Positions 43,732 to 53,024 of a stretch of DNA of 64,000 nt are shown here, in pieces. Under the pieces are notes generated by a model. That model ran no database searches, was not told the origin of the DNA, and saw only the letters and a list, made by a program, of their open reading frames with translations. Both the position numbers and the translations under genes were made by a program. Numbering within the stretch: the stretch's first letter is position 1; each line of letters opens with the position of its first letter. The DNA comes from Virgisporangium aliadipatigenens (GTDB lineage: Bacteria; Actinomycetota; Actinomycetes; Mycobacteriales; Micromonosporaceae), in assembly GCF_016863615.1 (NCBI RefSeq), contig NZ_BOPF01000015.1, forward strand, positions 62,001 through 126,000. Reading direction: 5' to 3'.

Positions 43732-45237
43732 TCAGGTGGCGGTGCGGGCGGCGCGGGCGAGCTCGGCGAGCGTCGCGGCGCTGGCGTAGGCCTCGGCGAC
43801 CGCGCGGTCCCGCGCCGTCACGTGGATCGAACCGGCCGTGTCCACGTGCACGTCGGCCAGCCCGAGCCGGCGCTGGATCGGACCCTGCACGACCCGCACG
43901 CTCTGCACGCGGGCGAGGCGGGCGACGATGAGGCGTTCGGTGAGCCAGCCGTCGCGCGCGACGACCACGCTCTCCGTCCACCCGAACGCCCGCCGCCGGT
44001 ACGCCAGCGGCGACACCCATCGCGCCACGGCCGGCACCGGCCGAAGCGGCAGCGCGTCGATGTCCAGCCCGTCGATGACCCGGCCCGCGACGGTCCGCAC
44101 AGTGGCCCGGTCCGCCACCGGCACCAGGACCCCGCCGCGCACGCCCTGCTCGCCGGCCTCGGCGCCGACCCCGGCGACATCCAGTTTCGCGCGCCACCAC
44201 TTGAGCGGCCGCCACAGCAGCGGCCGCACGACCGCCACGGCGAGCGCGCGGTGCGCCGGCACGGTCCGGCTGCGGGTGTCCAGCAGCCCGTGCGTGAGCC
44301 GAACCCCCGACGGATCCACGAAGATCCGGAAGTCCCAGTCGTTGAGGACCCGCCGCACCGGCGGGAGCACGACGCCGAGCAGGGCGGTCGCCATGGAGGC
44401 CACGCCGATCGCGGTCCACGCCGGCGGGTCGAACAGCACCGGCAGCAGCGTCACGGCGAGCGCAACCGGCAGCAGCAGCACGGGCGAGCTGAGCAGGTTG
44501 GCCACGAGAACGCGCTGGTTGGGCACCACGTGGAACGGGCGTTCCGGCCCGGCGGCCGGGGCCGCGGGATCGTGCGCCGGGGCGTGCCCGGCGCCGGCGA
44601 GCAGGCGGGCGCGCAGGGCGTGCGCCTCCTCGACGCCCAGGTAGGCCAGCGGCGCCTCGGTCTTCGCGGCGCCGATCACCTCCAGGCGCAGCTCGGCCAC
44701 CCCGGTCATCCGCGCCAGCAGCGGCCGAACGACATCGACGGCCTGGACGCGTTCCAGCGGGATCGCGCGGGTGCGCCGCCAGACGAGGCCCTCGTAGACC
44801 CGCAACTCCCGACCCACCACATGGAACCCGGTGACCAGCCAGCTCACCGCCGACAGCCCCACCCCGAGCACCAGCAGGACGCCCACCAGTGCGAGGAAGA
44901 CCAGCGTGCCGAGCTGGGCGTAGCCCTGCCAGGAGATGGCGGCGACGGCCGCGAACAGGAACTTGGCGCCCTTGAGCAGGGGCGTCAGCGGATGCAAACG
45001 CCGCCGCCCCTCGACCGCGGCCGCCTTCCGCGCACCCTCGCCCGCCCCGTCGGCCACCGGGCCGCCCACCCCGCCGGCCGGCGGTCGGAAGTCCGGCCCC
45101 GGGCCGTCGTGCGGCGGCGATGCTCCGTCGGCCGGTGGCCGGTGCGCGGGCCCGGCCGGGTGGGCCGCGTCGGGCGGCGTGGAGATCGCCGACGGCGCCG
45201 GTGAGCCCGATCGGCCCGGGTCCCCGCCCGGGTTCAC
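43732..45237 (-). CDS. Membrane protein with tandem bPH2 domains (YdbT-like)
   Basis: A 501-residue protein with a Pro/Gly/Ala-rich N-terminus (1-80), two membrane helix pairs (about 90-140 and 215-280) and pleckstrin-like bPH2 domains between and after them (GFHVVGRELRVYEGLVWRRTRAIP, IFVDPSGVRLTHGLLDTRSRTVPAHRA, VVARDGWLTERLIVARLARVQSVRV). GTG at 45237 overlaps the TGA of the small bPH2 gene (GTGA). In Bacillus the YdbS/YdbT pair contributes resistance to membrane-active compounds; here function is inferred only from architecture. Confidence 0.88.
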   Translation of the reverse strand: MNPGGDPGRSGSPAPSAISTPPDAAHPAGPAHRPPADGASPPHDGPGPDFRPPAGGVGGPVADGAGEGARKAAAVEGRRRLHPLTPLLKGAKFLFAAVAAISWQGYAQLGTLVFLALVGVLLVLGVGLSAVSWLVTGFHVVGRELRVYEGLVWRRTRAIPLERVQAVDVVRPLLARMTGVAELRLEVIGAAKTEAPLAYLGVEEAHALRARLLAGAGHAPAHDPAAPAAGPERPFHVVPNQRVLVANLLSSPVLLLPVALAVTLLPVLFDPPAWTAIGVASMATALLGVVLPPVRRVLNDWDFRIFVDPSGVRLTHGLLDTRSRTVPAHRALAVAVVRPLLWRPLKWWRAKLDVAGVGAEAGEQGVRGGVLVPVADRATVRTVAGRVIDGLDIDALPLRPVPAVARWVSPLAYRRRAFGWTESVVVARDGWLTERLIVARLARVQSVRVVQGPIQRRLGLADVHVDTAGSIHVTARDRAVAEAYASAATLAELARAARTAT

Positions 45238-45743
45238 AGGCCCTCCGCGTGCGTCTCGCCGAGCGCGGACAACCGGTCCCGCAGCCGCGCCGCCTCGGGC
45301 CCGGGCAACCCGGGGATGCGGGCGTCGCTGGCCGCCGCCGCGGTGTGCAGCTCGACGGTCGCGAGCCCGAGCGAACGTTCCAGGGGGCCGGCGCTGACGT
45401 CGACGAACTGCATCCGCGCGTAGGGGACGATCGACAGCCGGCGCACCAGCAGCCCGTGGCGCACGAGCAGGTCGTCGGGGCGTTCGGCATAGCCCCAGCT
45501 GCGCACCGAGCGCACGACGACGGCCGCCCGGGCCGCCCAGAGCACGGCCACGGCCGCCGCCGCCCAGCCCCACAGGCCGTCGAAGAACGTCCACAGCACC
45601 GCGCCGGCCACCACGGCGGTGCCGGCGAGCGCGGCCAGGCGCACCTGTTCGACGAGGATCAGCTTCCCGCTCACCGGCCGCCATACGACGTCGTCGGGCC
45701 AGGGAGCGAGGGGATCGGCGTTGGGCGATGCGACGTCCGTCAC
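45234..45743 (-). CDS. Membrane protein with one bPH2 domain (YdbS-like)
   Basis: A 169-residue protein: polar N-terminus, two membrane helices (about 33-80) and one bPH2 domain (DDLLVRHGLLVRRLSIVPYARMQFVDV, then LERSLGLATVELHTA). It is the YdbS partner of the larger protein encoded directly downstream. GTG at 45743 overlaps the TGA of the zinc-ribbon gene (GTGA), giving a chain of three coupled genes. Confidence 0.9.
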   Translation of the reverse strand: MTDVASPNADPLAPWPDDVVWRPVSGKLILVEQVRLAALAGTAVVAGAVLWTFFDGLWGWAAAAVAVLWAARAAVVVRSVRSWGYAERPDDLLVRHGLLVRRLSIVPYARMQFVDVSAGPLERSLGLATVELHTAAAASDARIPGLPGPEAARLRDRLSALGETHAEGL

Positions 45744-45958
45744 CGGTCAAGCCTACGGCGCTCGCCGATGGGCTCCACCTCGCGGAGGAACCCGCGCACC
45801 GACAGGAAGTCGCTCAGGGTGTGCAGGTGCTCGTCGCAGGCGAGCCACGTCTTGCGCCGCTCGGCGGTGTGGAGCTTGGGATTGTTCCACCGCAGCGAGT
45901 GGACGGCCGGCGAGCGGCAGCCGCGGGATGAACAGATGAGGATTTCTTCGTCGGACAC
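45740..45958 (-). CDS. Small conserved zinc-ribbon-like protein
   Basis: A 72-residue protein starting MSDEEILICSSRGCRSPAVH with a second Cys/His group in KTWLACDEHLHTL. The C-x4-C and C-x2-H arrangement suggests one bound zinc. Similar short actinobacterial proteins are often mis-annotated as acetone carboxylase subunits. It leads the bPH2 gene pair and is coupled to it. Function unknown. Confidence 0.75.
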   Translation of the reverse strand: MSDEEILICSSRGCRSPAVHSLRWNNPKLHTAERRKTWLACDEHLHTLSDFLSVRGFLREVEPIGERRRLDR

Positions 45959-46003
45959 GAAGAGCAGTGTTCCCCAGGCAGTGCCTACTTTAGAAGCAGT
46001 AAA

Positions 46004-46039
46004 GTCGCCGGGCGGCCACGGGGGAAGCCGCCCGGCGAC
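46004..46039. promoter_or_regulatory. Perfect 13-bp hairpin in the divergent moxR/zinc-ribbon region
   Basis: GTCGCCGGGCGGC (46004-46016) and its exact complement (46027-46039) with a 10-base loop. It lies between divergent genes, 45 bases upstream of the zinc-ribbon start and 178 bases upstream of the moxR start. It cannot be a normal terminator for either gene; a leader hairpin or protein site is more likely. The rest of this 258-base region has no ORF I trust. Confidence 0.55.
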
Positions 46040-46216
46040 GCCTCAAATCGTACCCCCCGCACTCCACCCGTTGTCCACCCCGTGTCCGTGTCCATTCGGG
46101 CGCAAGTCGGTGAGCGTCCGGCCGGGCCTGGGTGTTCTGACAGGCTGGTCGTCGTCAGCCGGGTCGGCATGCGAGGCTTGTGGGGACTTTCGTACTCGTT
46201 CCCACGTGGAGGACCG

Positions 46217-47401
46217 GTGGCCCAGCCGAACACGCCCGCCCATCCGGAGCAGACCGGATCAGCGACGCCCACGTGGTCGACCGGGCCGGACGGGCTGTCC
46301 CCGGAGCCGTCGTCACCGGCCGGGCCGGCGCTGACCAAGGAGCCCGCCACGACCACGCCGGCGCAGGACGCCTCGGTGCTGGAGAAGGCGCTGTTCGAGG
46401 TCAAGAAGGTCATCGTCGGGCAGGACCGGATGATCGAGCGGATGTTCGTGGCGCTGTTGGCGCGGGGGCACTGTCTGCTCGAGGGTGTGCCCGGCGTGGC
46501 GAAGACGCTGGCCGTGGAGACCGTCGCGAAGGTGGTCGGCGGCACGTTCGCGCGCATCCAGTTCACGCCGGACCTGGTGCCGGCCGACATCGTGGGCACC
46601 CGCATCTACCGGCAGGGCAGCGAGAAGTTCGACGTCGAGCTGGGGCCGGTGTTCGTCAACTTCCTGCTCGCCGACGAGATCAACCGCGCGCCGGCCAAGG
46701 TGCAGTCGGCGCTGCTGGAAGTGATGGCCGAGCGGCAGGTCTCGATCGGCGGCGACACGCACACGCTGCCGAAGCCGTTCCTGGTGATGGCGACGCAGAA
46801 CCCGATCGAGCAGGAGGGCGTGTACCCGCTGCCCGAGGCGCAGCGGGACCGGTTCCTCATGAAGATCATCGTGGGCTACCCGACCGACGCCGAGGAGCGC
46901 GAGATCGTCTACCGGGTGGGCGTCAAGACGCCCGAGCCGCAGGCCGTGCTCACCACGGACGAGCTGATGTCGTTGCAGAGCAAGGCCGACGACGTGTTCG
47001 TGCACAACGCGCTCGTGGACTACGCGGTGCGGTTGGTGCTGGCGACCCGTTCGCCCGCGGAGCACGGGATGCCGGACGTGGCGCAGCTGATCCAGTACGG
47101 GGCGAGCCCGCGCGCGTCGCTCGGCATCGTGCGGGCCACCCGGGCCCTGGCGCTGATGCGCGGTCGCGACTACGCGCTCCCGCAGGACATCCAGCACATC
47201 GCGCCGGACATCCTGCGCCACCGGCTGGTGCTCTCCTACGACGCGCTCGCCGACGACATCCCGGCCGAGCACATCGTCGACCGGGTGCTGTCGACCATTC
47301 CGGCTCCGACGGTGGCGCCGCGGCAGGGTGCCGTTCCCACGAATGGTCAGCAACCGGCTACGGCCGCGGCCGGCGGTCCCGGCTGGCCCGGCCGGATGTG
47401 A
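46217..47401 (+). CDS. moxR1: MoxR-family AAA+ ATPase (MoxR1 type)
   Basis: A 394-residue protein with a Pro/Thr-rich polar N-terminus (1-60) and a MoxR AAA+ core: LLEGVPGVAKTLAVE (Walker A), NFLLADEINRAPAKVQSALLEVMAERQV (Walker B and helix), FLVMATQNPIEQEG (sensor 1) and the C-terminal lid with SPRASLGI. GTG at 46217 has GGAGG seven bases upstream; longer readings to 46082 lack a ribosome site. With the next two genes it forms the MoxR-DUF58-VWA trio found ahead of fabG-inhA in Mycobacterium. Confidence 0.95.
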   Translation: MAQPNTPAHPEQTGSATPTWSTGPDGLSPEPSSPAGPALTKEPATTTPAQDASVLEKALFEVKKVIVGQDRMIERMFVALLARGHCLLEGVPGVAKTLAVETVAKVVGGTFARIQFTPDLVPADIVGTRIYRQGSEKFDVELGPVFVNFLLADEINRAPAKVQSALLEVMAERQVSIGGDTHTLPKPFLVMATQNPIEQEGVYPLPEAQRDRFLMKIIVGYPTDAEEREIVYRVGVKTPEPQAVLTTDELMSLQSKADDVFVHNALVDYAVRLVLATRSPAEHGMPDVAQLIQYGASPRASLGIVRATRALALMRGRDYALPQDIQHIAPDILRHRLVLSYDALADDIPAEHIVDRVLSTIPAPTVAPRQGAVPTNGQQPATAAAGGPGWPGRM

Positions 47402-48384
47402 TGGCCGGAAAGGGGTTGTCGGTGCTGGGGAAGCTGCGTCGGCCCGGCGGATATCCGGCGGGCGGCGACACCATCGGGATCCCGATGGACAACCAGCGCG
47501 CCGAGCTGGTCCTCGGACGACTGCAGTTGCTCATCACCCGCAAGCTCGACGGCCTGCTCCAGGGCGACTACCTCGGCCTGCTGCCGGGACCCGGCTCGGA
47601 GGCCGGCGAGTCGCGGGAGTACCGGCCCGGCGACGACGTGCGCCGGATGGACTGGCCGGTCACCGCCCGCACCACGATGCCGCACGTGCGGCAGACGACC
47701 GCCGACCGGGAGCTGGAGACGTGGCTCGCCGTGGACCTGTCGGCGAGCCTGGACTTCGGCACCGCCCGCTGCCTCAAGCGGGACCTGGCGCTGGCCGCCG
47801 CCGCGGCGGTGTCGCACCTGACCGTGCGCGGCGGCAACCGCATCGGCGCCGTCGTCGGCACCGCGACGGCCGTGACCCGGCTGCCCGCCCGTCCGGGCCG
47901 CAAGGACGCCCAGGGCCTGCTGCGCACGATCGCGCACACCGCGCCGCAGCCCGGGCGCGGCAATCTCGGCGACCTGATCGACGCGCTCAACCGGCCGCCG
48001 CGGCGGCGCGGCCAGGCCGTGGTGATCTCCGACTTCATGGCGCCGGTCGACGAGTGGTCCCGGCCGCTTCGCAAGCTCGGCGTCCGTCACGACCTCCTGG
48101 CCGTCGAGGTCGTCGATCCTCGTGAGTTGGAACTGCCGGACGTCGGCGTCATGGTCTTCACCGACCCGGAGACGGGCCGGACGCACGAGGTGCAGACGGC
48201 GGATCCGGTGCTGCGCGCCAAGTACGCGCACGCCGCCGCGGCGCAGCGTGCAGAGATAGCGTCGGCCCTGCGCGGCGCGGGTGCGGCACACCTGCGCCTG
48301 CGGACCGATTCCGACTGGTTGATCGACATCGTGCGCTTCGTCGCCGCCCAGCGGCACGCGCGCACCAGGGGGACCGTCCGATGA
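47401..48384 (+). CDS. DUF58-domain protein
   Basis: A 327-residue protein. The family signature GESREYRPGDDVRRMDWPVTARTTMPHVRQ (in pieces) is followed by a VWA-like fold with VDLSASLDFGT in place of a strict MIDAS and VVISDFMAPVDEW. It is the standard partner of MoxR1 (Rv1480 in M. tuberculosis). ATG at 47401 shares one base with the moxR stop; a GTG one codon earlier is possible. Cytoplasmic. Confidence 0.93.
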   Translation: MAGKGLSVLGKLRRPGGYPAGGDTIGIPMDNQRAELVLGRLQLLITRKLDGLLQGDYLGLLPGPGSEAGESREYRPGDDVRRMDWPVTARTTMPHVRQTTADRELETWLAVDLSASLDFGTARCLKRDLALAAAAAVSHLTVRGGNRIGAVVGTATAVTRLPARPGRKDAQGLLRTIAHTAPQPGRGNLGDLIDALNRPPRRRGQAVVISDFMAPVDEWSRPLRKLGVRHDLLAVEVVDPRELELPDVGVMVFTDPETGRTHEVQTADPVLRAKYAHAAAAQRAEIASALRGAGAAHLRLRTDSDWLIDIVRFVAAQRHARTRGTVR

Positions 48385-49331
48385 TCCGTTTCCTCGAACC
48401 GTGGTGGCTGCTGGCCATCCTCCCGGTGCTGGCGATCGCCGGTGCCTACGTCTGGCGGCAGCTGCGCAAGCGGCAGTTCGCGATGCGCTTCACCAACGTC
48501 GAACTGCTGCGCCACCTGGCGCCGAGCGGCATCGGCCCGCGCAAGCACCTGGCGGCGGGGGCGTTCCTGGCGAGTCTCGCCGTCCTGGCGATGGGCATGG
48601 CCCGGCCGTCCATCGACGCCAAGGAGCCGCTCGAACGCGCCACCATCATGCTGGCCATCGACGTGTCGCTGTCGATGCAGGCGGGCGACGTCCAGCCGAG
48701 CCGGATCGAGGCGGCCAAGCAGGCGGCGAAGGACTTCGTCAGCCAGCTGCCCGCCGGGTACAACCTGGGGCTGGTGACGTTCGCCAAGTCGGCCAACGTG
48801 AAGGTGTCGCCGACCAAGGAACGCGGCGGGGTGCTGGCCGAGTTGGACGGGCTGACGCTGGCCGAGGCGACGGCCACCGGCGAGGCGGTCTTCGCCTGCC
48901 TCGACGCGATCCGCACGGTGCCGACCGACGGCGCCAACGAACTGCCGCCGGCGCGGATCGTGCTGCTGTCGGACGGGTACCGCACGTTCGGGCGTTCGAT
49001 CGAGGAGGCCGCGGCGTCGTCCTCGGCCGCCAACGTGCCCGTGTCGACGATCGCGTTCGGCACCGACGAGGGGGTCGTGCGGATCAACGGCCAGACCCAG
49101 CGGGTGCCGGTCGACCGCCAGTCGTTGCAGCGGCTGGCCGAGCAGACCAAGGGGCTCTTCTACGAGGCGGCCTCGGCCGAGGAGCTGAAGAAGGTCTACA
49201 AGGACATGGGTAGCTCGATCGGCTACCGGACGAAGCCCCGCGAGGTCACCCAGTGGTACGTGGGTGCCGCGCTGCTGTTCGCGTTGGCGGCGGCCGGGAT
49301 GAGCCTGCTCTGGACGTCCCGGCTGCCGTAA
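48381..49331 (+). CDS. Membrane-anchored VWA protein (BatA/Rv1481-like)
   Basis: A 316-residue protein with membrane helices near 8-27, 55-75 and 290-312 flanking a VWA domain whose MIDAS is AIDVSLSM, with LLSDGYRT as the later Asp motif. Start overlaps the DUF58 stop (ATGA). With MoxR1 and DUF58 it makes an ATPase-metal-binding envelope complex thought to assist folding or envelope stability. Third gene of the conserved trio. Confidence 0.94.
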   Translation: MIRFLEPWWLLAILPVLAIAGAYVWRQLRKRQFAMRFTNVELLRHLAPSGIGPRKHLAAGAFLASLAVLAMGMARPSIDAKEPLERATIMLAIDVSLSMQAGDVQPSRIEAAKQAAKDFVSQLPAGYNLGLVTFAKSANVKVSPTKERGGVLAELDGLTLAEATATGEAVFACLDAIRTVPTDGANELPPARIVLLSDGYRTFGRSIEEAAASSSAANVPVSTIAFGTDEGVVRINGQTQRVPVDRQSLQRLAEQTKGLFYEAASAEELKKVYKDMGSSIGYRTKPREVTQWYVGAALLFALAAAGMSLLWTSRLP

Positions 49332-49341
49332 GGCGCACCGC

Positions 49342-49425
49342 CTAGTGGGGGCTTACCAGGAAGAACAGGTAAGCCACCCACATGGCGGCGAGGGTGAAAC
49401 CCAGAGGCGCGAGAATCTTGGTCAC
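49342..49425 (-). CDS. 27-residue small membrane protein
   Basis: GTG at 49425 follows GAGGAG with an 8-base gap, an excellent ribosome site. The product begins MTKILAPLGFTLAAMWVAYL, is a single hydrophobic helix and ends FFLVSPH. The Lys at position 3, central Trp and the near-perfect helix length suggest an inner-membrane micropeptide. It is transcribed from the strand opposite the moxR and fabG genes, probably from the same transcript as the 17-residue ORF at 49522-49575. Function unknown. Confidence 0.7.
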   Translation of the reverse strand: MTKILAPLGFTLAAMWVAYLFFLVSPH

Positions 49426-49475
49426 GGCGCAACTCCTCAAGGCGTGTCCGACAGATCGGTGACATACGCGTGAGA

Positions 49476-49554
49476 AGTCGTGGCCGGGCGGCCGTGCAGA
49501 ACGCACGGCGGTGATCATCTGTCAGCCGTGGCTGACCGAGGCCCGACCACGACT
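49476..49554. repeat. Nested inverted repeats in the moxR-fabG gap
   Basis: Arms AGTCGTGGCCGGGC (49476-49489) and GCCCGACCACGACT (49541-49554) pair with one G-U pair when read on the minus strand. Inside lies GCCGTGC-AGAAC-GCACGGC (49491-49509), a perfect 7-bp hairpin. Both fit a structured minus-strand leader between the two small ORFs. Confidence 0.6.
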
Positions 49555-49575
49555 AGGAGGATCGCTATCTCGCAC
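49522..49575 (-). CDS. Possible 17-residue leader peptide
   Basis: AGGAGG lies 8 bases before a GTG at 49575; the ORF reads MRDSDPPSRGRASVSHG. Codons 6-7 (CCT CCT) are complementary to its own AGGAGG, so the ribosome site is sequestered in a hairpin spanning 49555-49589. It precedes the 27-residue ORF on the same strand. Ribosome site, hairpin and position favour a regulatory leader; the peptide itself is unrecognised. Chance is not excluded. Confidence 0.4.
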   Translation of the reverse strand: MRDSDPPSRGRASVSHG

Positions 49576-49705
49576 AGCGATCACCTCCTGCGTTCGTGAC
49601 GGGCAAACGCAGCGATTCTAGCCCTTCTGTTCCGGAGAGTCACATCGGCCACGTGGGTCCCAGCGCGGCGACGGTCGGTCGATCCAATACGCTCTCGTCC
49701 GGTAG

Positions 49706-50434
<729 letters not shown>

Positions 50435-50449
50435 GGAGAACAACAGATC

Positions 50450-51217
50450 ATGACGGGTTTTCTTGAGGGCAAGCGGCTGCTGGTCACGGGTGTGATCACC
50501 GACCAGTCGATCGGGTTCCACGTGGCGAAGCTGGCCCAGGAGGCGGGCGCCACGGTGGTGCTGACCGGCTTCGGGCGGCTGTCACTGGTCGAACGCATCG
50601 CCAAGCGGCTGCCGAGTACGCCGCCGGTGATCGAGTTGGACGTCACCAACCAGGAGCACCTCGACGGGCTCGCCGACAAGGTGCGCGAACACGTCGACGG
50701 GCTGGACGGCGTGGTGCACTCGATCGGCTTCGCGCCGGCGACGGCCCTCGGCGGCGGGTTCCTCGACACGCCGTGGGAGGACGTGGCGACCGCGGTGCAC
50801 GTGTCGACGTTCTCCTACAAGTCGCTGGCCATCGCCTGCCTGCCGCTGCTGGGGCGGGGGTCCGGGATCGTGGGACTGACCTTCGACGCCACCAAGGCGT
50901 GGCCGGTCTACGACTGGATGGGCGTGGCGAAGGCCGGCCTGGAGTCGACGAACCGGTACCTCGCGCAGTACCTGGGCGAGAAGGGCATCCGCGCGAACCT
51001 CGTCGCCGCGGGGCCGTTGCGCACCATGGCGGCGAAGTCGATCCCGGGCTTCGAGAAGTTCGAGAACCCGTTCCAGGAACGCGCGCCGCTCGGCTGGGAC
51101 CTGACGGATCAGACGCCGACGGCGAAGGCCTGCCTGGCGCTGCTGTCGGACTGGTTCCCGGCGACGACGGGCGAGATCGTGCACGTCGACGGCGGCTACC
51201 ACGCCCTGGGCGCCTGA
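50450..51217 (+). CDS. inhA: Enoyl-ACP reductase (InhA/FabI)
   Basis: A 255-residue NADH-dependent enoyl reductase. N-terminal LVTGVITDQSIGFHVAK (cofactor), VVHSIGFAP (Ser at the position of InhA Ser94) and the catalytic Tyr-x6-Lys in YDWMGVAKAG, with TFDATKAWPVYDWMG matching mycobacterial InhA closely. Completes the elongation cycle with FabG. SD GAGGAG at the fabG stop. The convergent gene downstream ends 13 bases away. Confidence 0.96.
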   Translation: MTGFLEGKRLLVTGVITDQSIGFHVAKLAQEAGATVVLTGFGRLSLVERIAKRLPSTPPVIELDVTNQEHLDGLADKVREHVDGLDGVVHSIGFAPATALGGGFLDTPWEDVATAVHVSTFSYKSLAIACLPLLGRGSGIVGLTFDATKAWPVYDWMGVAKAGLESTNRYLAQYLGEKGIRANLVAAGPLRTMAAKSIPGFEKFENPFQERAPLGWDLTDQTPTAKACLALLSDWFPATTGEIVHVDGGYHALGA

Positions 51218-51230
51218 CCCGCCACCCTCC

Positions 51231-52004
51231 TCAGCCGAAGGCGACCCTGTCCAGCCAGAAGTCCAGCAGGTCCCGGTCGCCGAACACCGCCACGCCGGGG
51301 GCGGTGACCGGGACCCGCCGGTAGACGATCATGACCAGGTCGGTCAGCGGTGCGCGGACGGCCACGGCGGCCTTCTCGTGCGCGCGTCGCCAGGTGATGA
51401 CGTCGCCGGTCAGGTCGATCAGCCACTCGGCGCCCGGCGCGTCGGTGGCGTGCAGGTGGATGGTGCGCCCGGGGCCGAGCAGTTCGCGCTGCCGCGGGTG
51501 GAACTCGAACATGATCGGCAGCGAGCCCAGCTCCAGCCACTCGTCGAGCGCGTCGACCGCCACGGACTCCTCGACCGACAGCGGCGCGCCCACCGCGAGG
51601 GTGGCGTCGGCGCGGTGCACCAGCGTCTCGTGCGCGAACCGCCGCGCGAAGAACGCCGCCGTGCCGCCGGGGACCGGGGTCCACATGCCCGCGTCGGGAC
51701 CCGCCTCGCGCAGGGCGGCCGCGAGCGACGCGGCGTTCTCGAGCAGCCACGCCGGCGAGAAGCCGCCCGGGTCGGGGGAGAGGTCCCGGAAGTAGCGGTC
51801 GTCGGGCGGCGCCGTCGCGCGGGTGCGCACCACCTCCGCCGCCCAGTGCTGGCCGCCGCCGAGATGGCGCAGCAGCTGGACGAGGTTCCACTCCGGGCAG
51901 GAGGGCACCCGAACGGTCAGGTCGGCGCCGGTGATCGTGGCGTGCAGCAGCTCGGTCTGGGCGACGATCTGGGCGCAGTGGTCGTCGAAGGTCAGGCGGG
52001 CCAT
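51231..52004 (-). CDS. DinB-like maleylpyruvate-isomerase-family protein
   Basis: A 257-residue protein. The N-terminus (HCAQIVAQTELLHATI, then VPSCPEWNLVQLLRHLGGGQHWAAEV) is the mycothiol-dependent maleylpyruvate isomerase N-domain, with a DinB-type helical bundle and metal-binding His in LLRHLGG, QHW and FAHETLVHRADA. The C-terminal part is an MDMPI_C-like domain. Such actinobacterial proteins are probable mycothiol-dependent enzymes; substrate unknown. First gene of the segment between inhA and ferrochelatase. Confidence 0.88.
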   Translation of the reverse strand: MARLTFDDHCAQIVAQTELLHATITGADLTVRVPSCPEWNLVQLLRHLGGGQHWAAEVVRTRATAPPDDRYFRDLSPDPGGFSPAWLLENAASLAAALREAGPDAGMWTPVPGGTAAFFARRFAHETLVHRADATLAVGAPLSVEESVAVDALDEWLELGSLPIMFEFHPRQRELLGPGRTIHLHATDAPGAEWLIDLTGDVITWRRAHEKAAVAVRAPLTDLVMIVYRRVPVTAPGVAVFGDRDLLDFWLDRVAFG

Positions 52005-52015
52005 GCCCGAGAACG

Positions 52016-52957
52016 TTAGTCCGTGTAGTGCACGACCTGGTCGCGCCCGAGCGTCTTCGCCCGCTGGAGGGCCTGGCTCGCGCGGCGCAGCAGCTTCTGC
52101 GGGTCGGCGTCGGTGCCGGCGGCCACGCCCACGCTGGCGGTGATCGGGACCCGGTCGCCGTCGGGCAGGCGCACGGGTTCGACGGCGAGCCGGTGGCGGA
52201 TCCGTTCGCCGAGGGCCATCGCGCCATTGGTGTCGGTGAACGGCGCCACGATCAGGAACTCCTGCCCGCTCCACCGGCCGCAGGCGTCCTCCAGCCGCAT
52301 GCTCTCGCTGAGCCGGTCGGCCACGACCTGCAGGATCACGTCGCCGGCCTCATGCCCGTAGGCGTCGTTCACCAGCTTGAACGAGTCGATGTCGATCAGG
52401 ACGAGGGCCAGGCTGGAACCGGTGCGCCGGGTCATGCTGGCCAGGGTCAGCAGCAGCTCGTCGAGGTTGCGGCGGTTGTGCAGGCCGGTCAGGGCGTCGG
52501 TGCGGCTGAGCCGGTCGAGTTCGTCGTTGCGGGCGTTGAGCTTGAGCGTCAGTTCGGCTATCTCGTGCTGGAGCACGCGGCGCTGGTCCTCCATGGCGCG
52601 CAGCCCGCTGATGTCCTGCACGACGGCCACGACACCGATCTTGCGCCCGCCGGCGACCTCGGCCGTCTCGGTGAACCGCACCCGCAGCGTGCGCGTGTCG
52701 GTGCGGATCGTCTCGCCGTCGGGGGACGCGCCGGTGAGGAAGTGCCGGTGCAGCGCCTCGCGCACGGGCGGTCCGCAGTCGGGTGTGGCGAGGAGGCGTT
52801 CGGCGGCGGTGTTGGTGAACGCCACCTCGCCGCCGGGCTCCAGGACGAGAACGGCGTCGGGGAGGGCGTCGATCGCGATCCGTGCCGCGCCGCCCGGGCG
52901 TTCCGAGGTGGTTCCCGGTCGCCGCATCCGCCATTTCCCGGCCCGCATGTCGGTCAT
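52016..52957 (-). CDS. PAS-GGDEF protein with degenerate active site
   Basis: A 313-residue protein: a PAS domain (about 25-135, FTNTAAERLLA, VVQDISGLR), a short coiled coil, then GGDEF domain with RTDALTGLHNRRNLDE and IDIDSFKLVND. The signature loop reads WSGQEFLIV instead of GGDEF, replacing the first Gly and the catalytic Asp/Glu by Ser and Gln, so diguanylate cyclase activity is doubtful. Start is uncertain: ATG at 52957 chosen; ATGs at 53026 and 53041 would overlap the divergent gene's start. Confidence 0.88.
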   Translation of the reverse strand: MTDMRAGKWRMRRPGTTSERPGGAARIAIDALPDAVLVLEPGGEVAFTNTAAERLLATPDCGPPVREALHRHFLTGASPDGETIRTDTRTLRVRFTETAEVAGGRKIGVVAVVQDISGLRAMEDQRRVLQHEIAELTLKLNARNDELDRLSRTDALTGLHNRRNLDELLLTLASMTRRTGSSLALVLIDIDSFKLVNDAYGHEAGDVILQVVADRLSESMRLEDACGRWSGQEFLIVAPFTDTNGAMALGERIRHRLAVEPVRLPDGDRVPITASVGVAAGTDADPQKLLRRASQALQRAKTLGRDQVVHYTD

Positions 52958-53024
52958 GTCGTCCGGGACGCCCGCGAACTGAGTCTTTCCGCACACCCCC
53001 CGGGCCGGCGGAGGCGCCTCTACC

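Noticed and set aside
46217-49331. MoxR-DUF58-VWA trio as a defence system
   Set aside because: It is the conserved Rv1479-Rv1481-like core locus before fabG-inhA and looks housekeeping.
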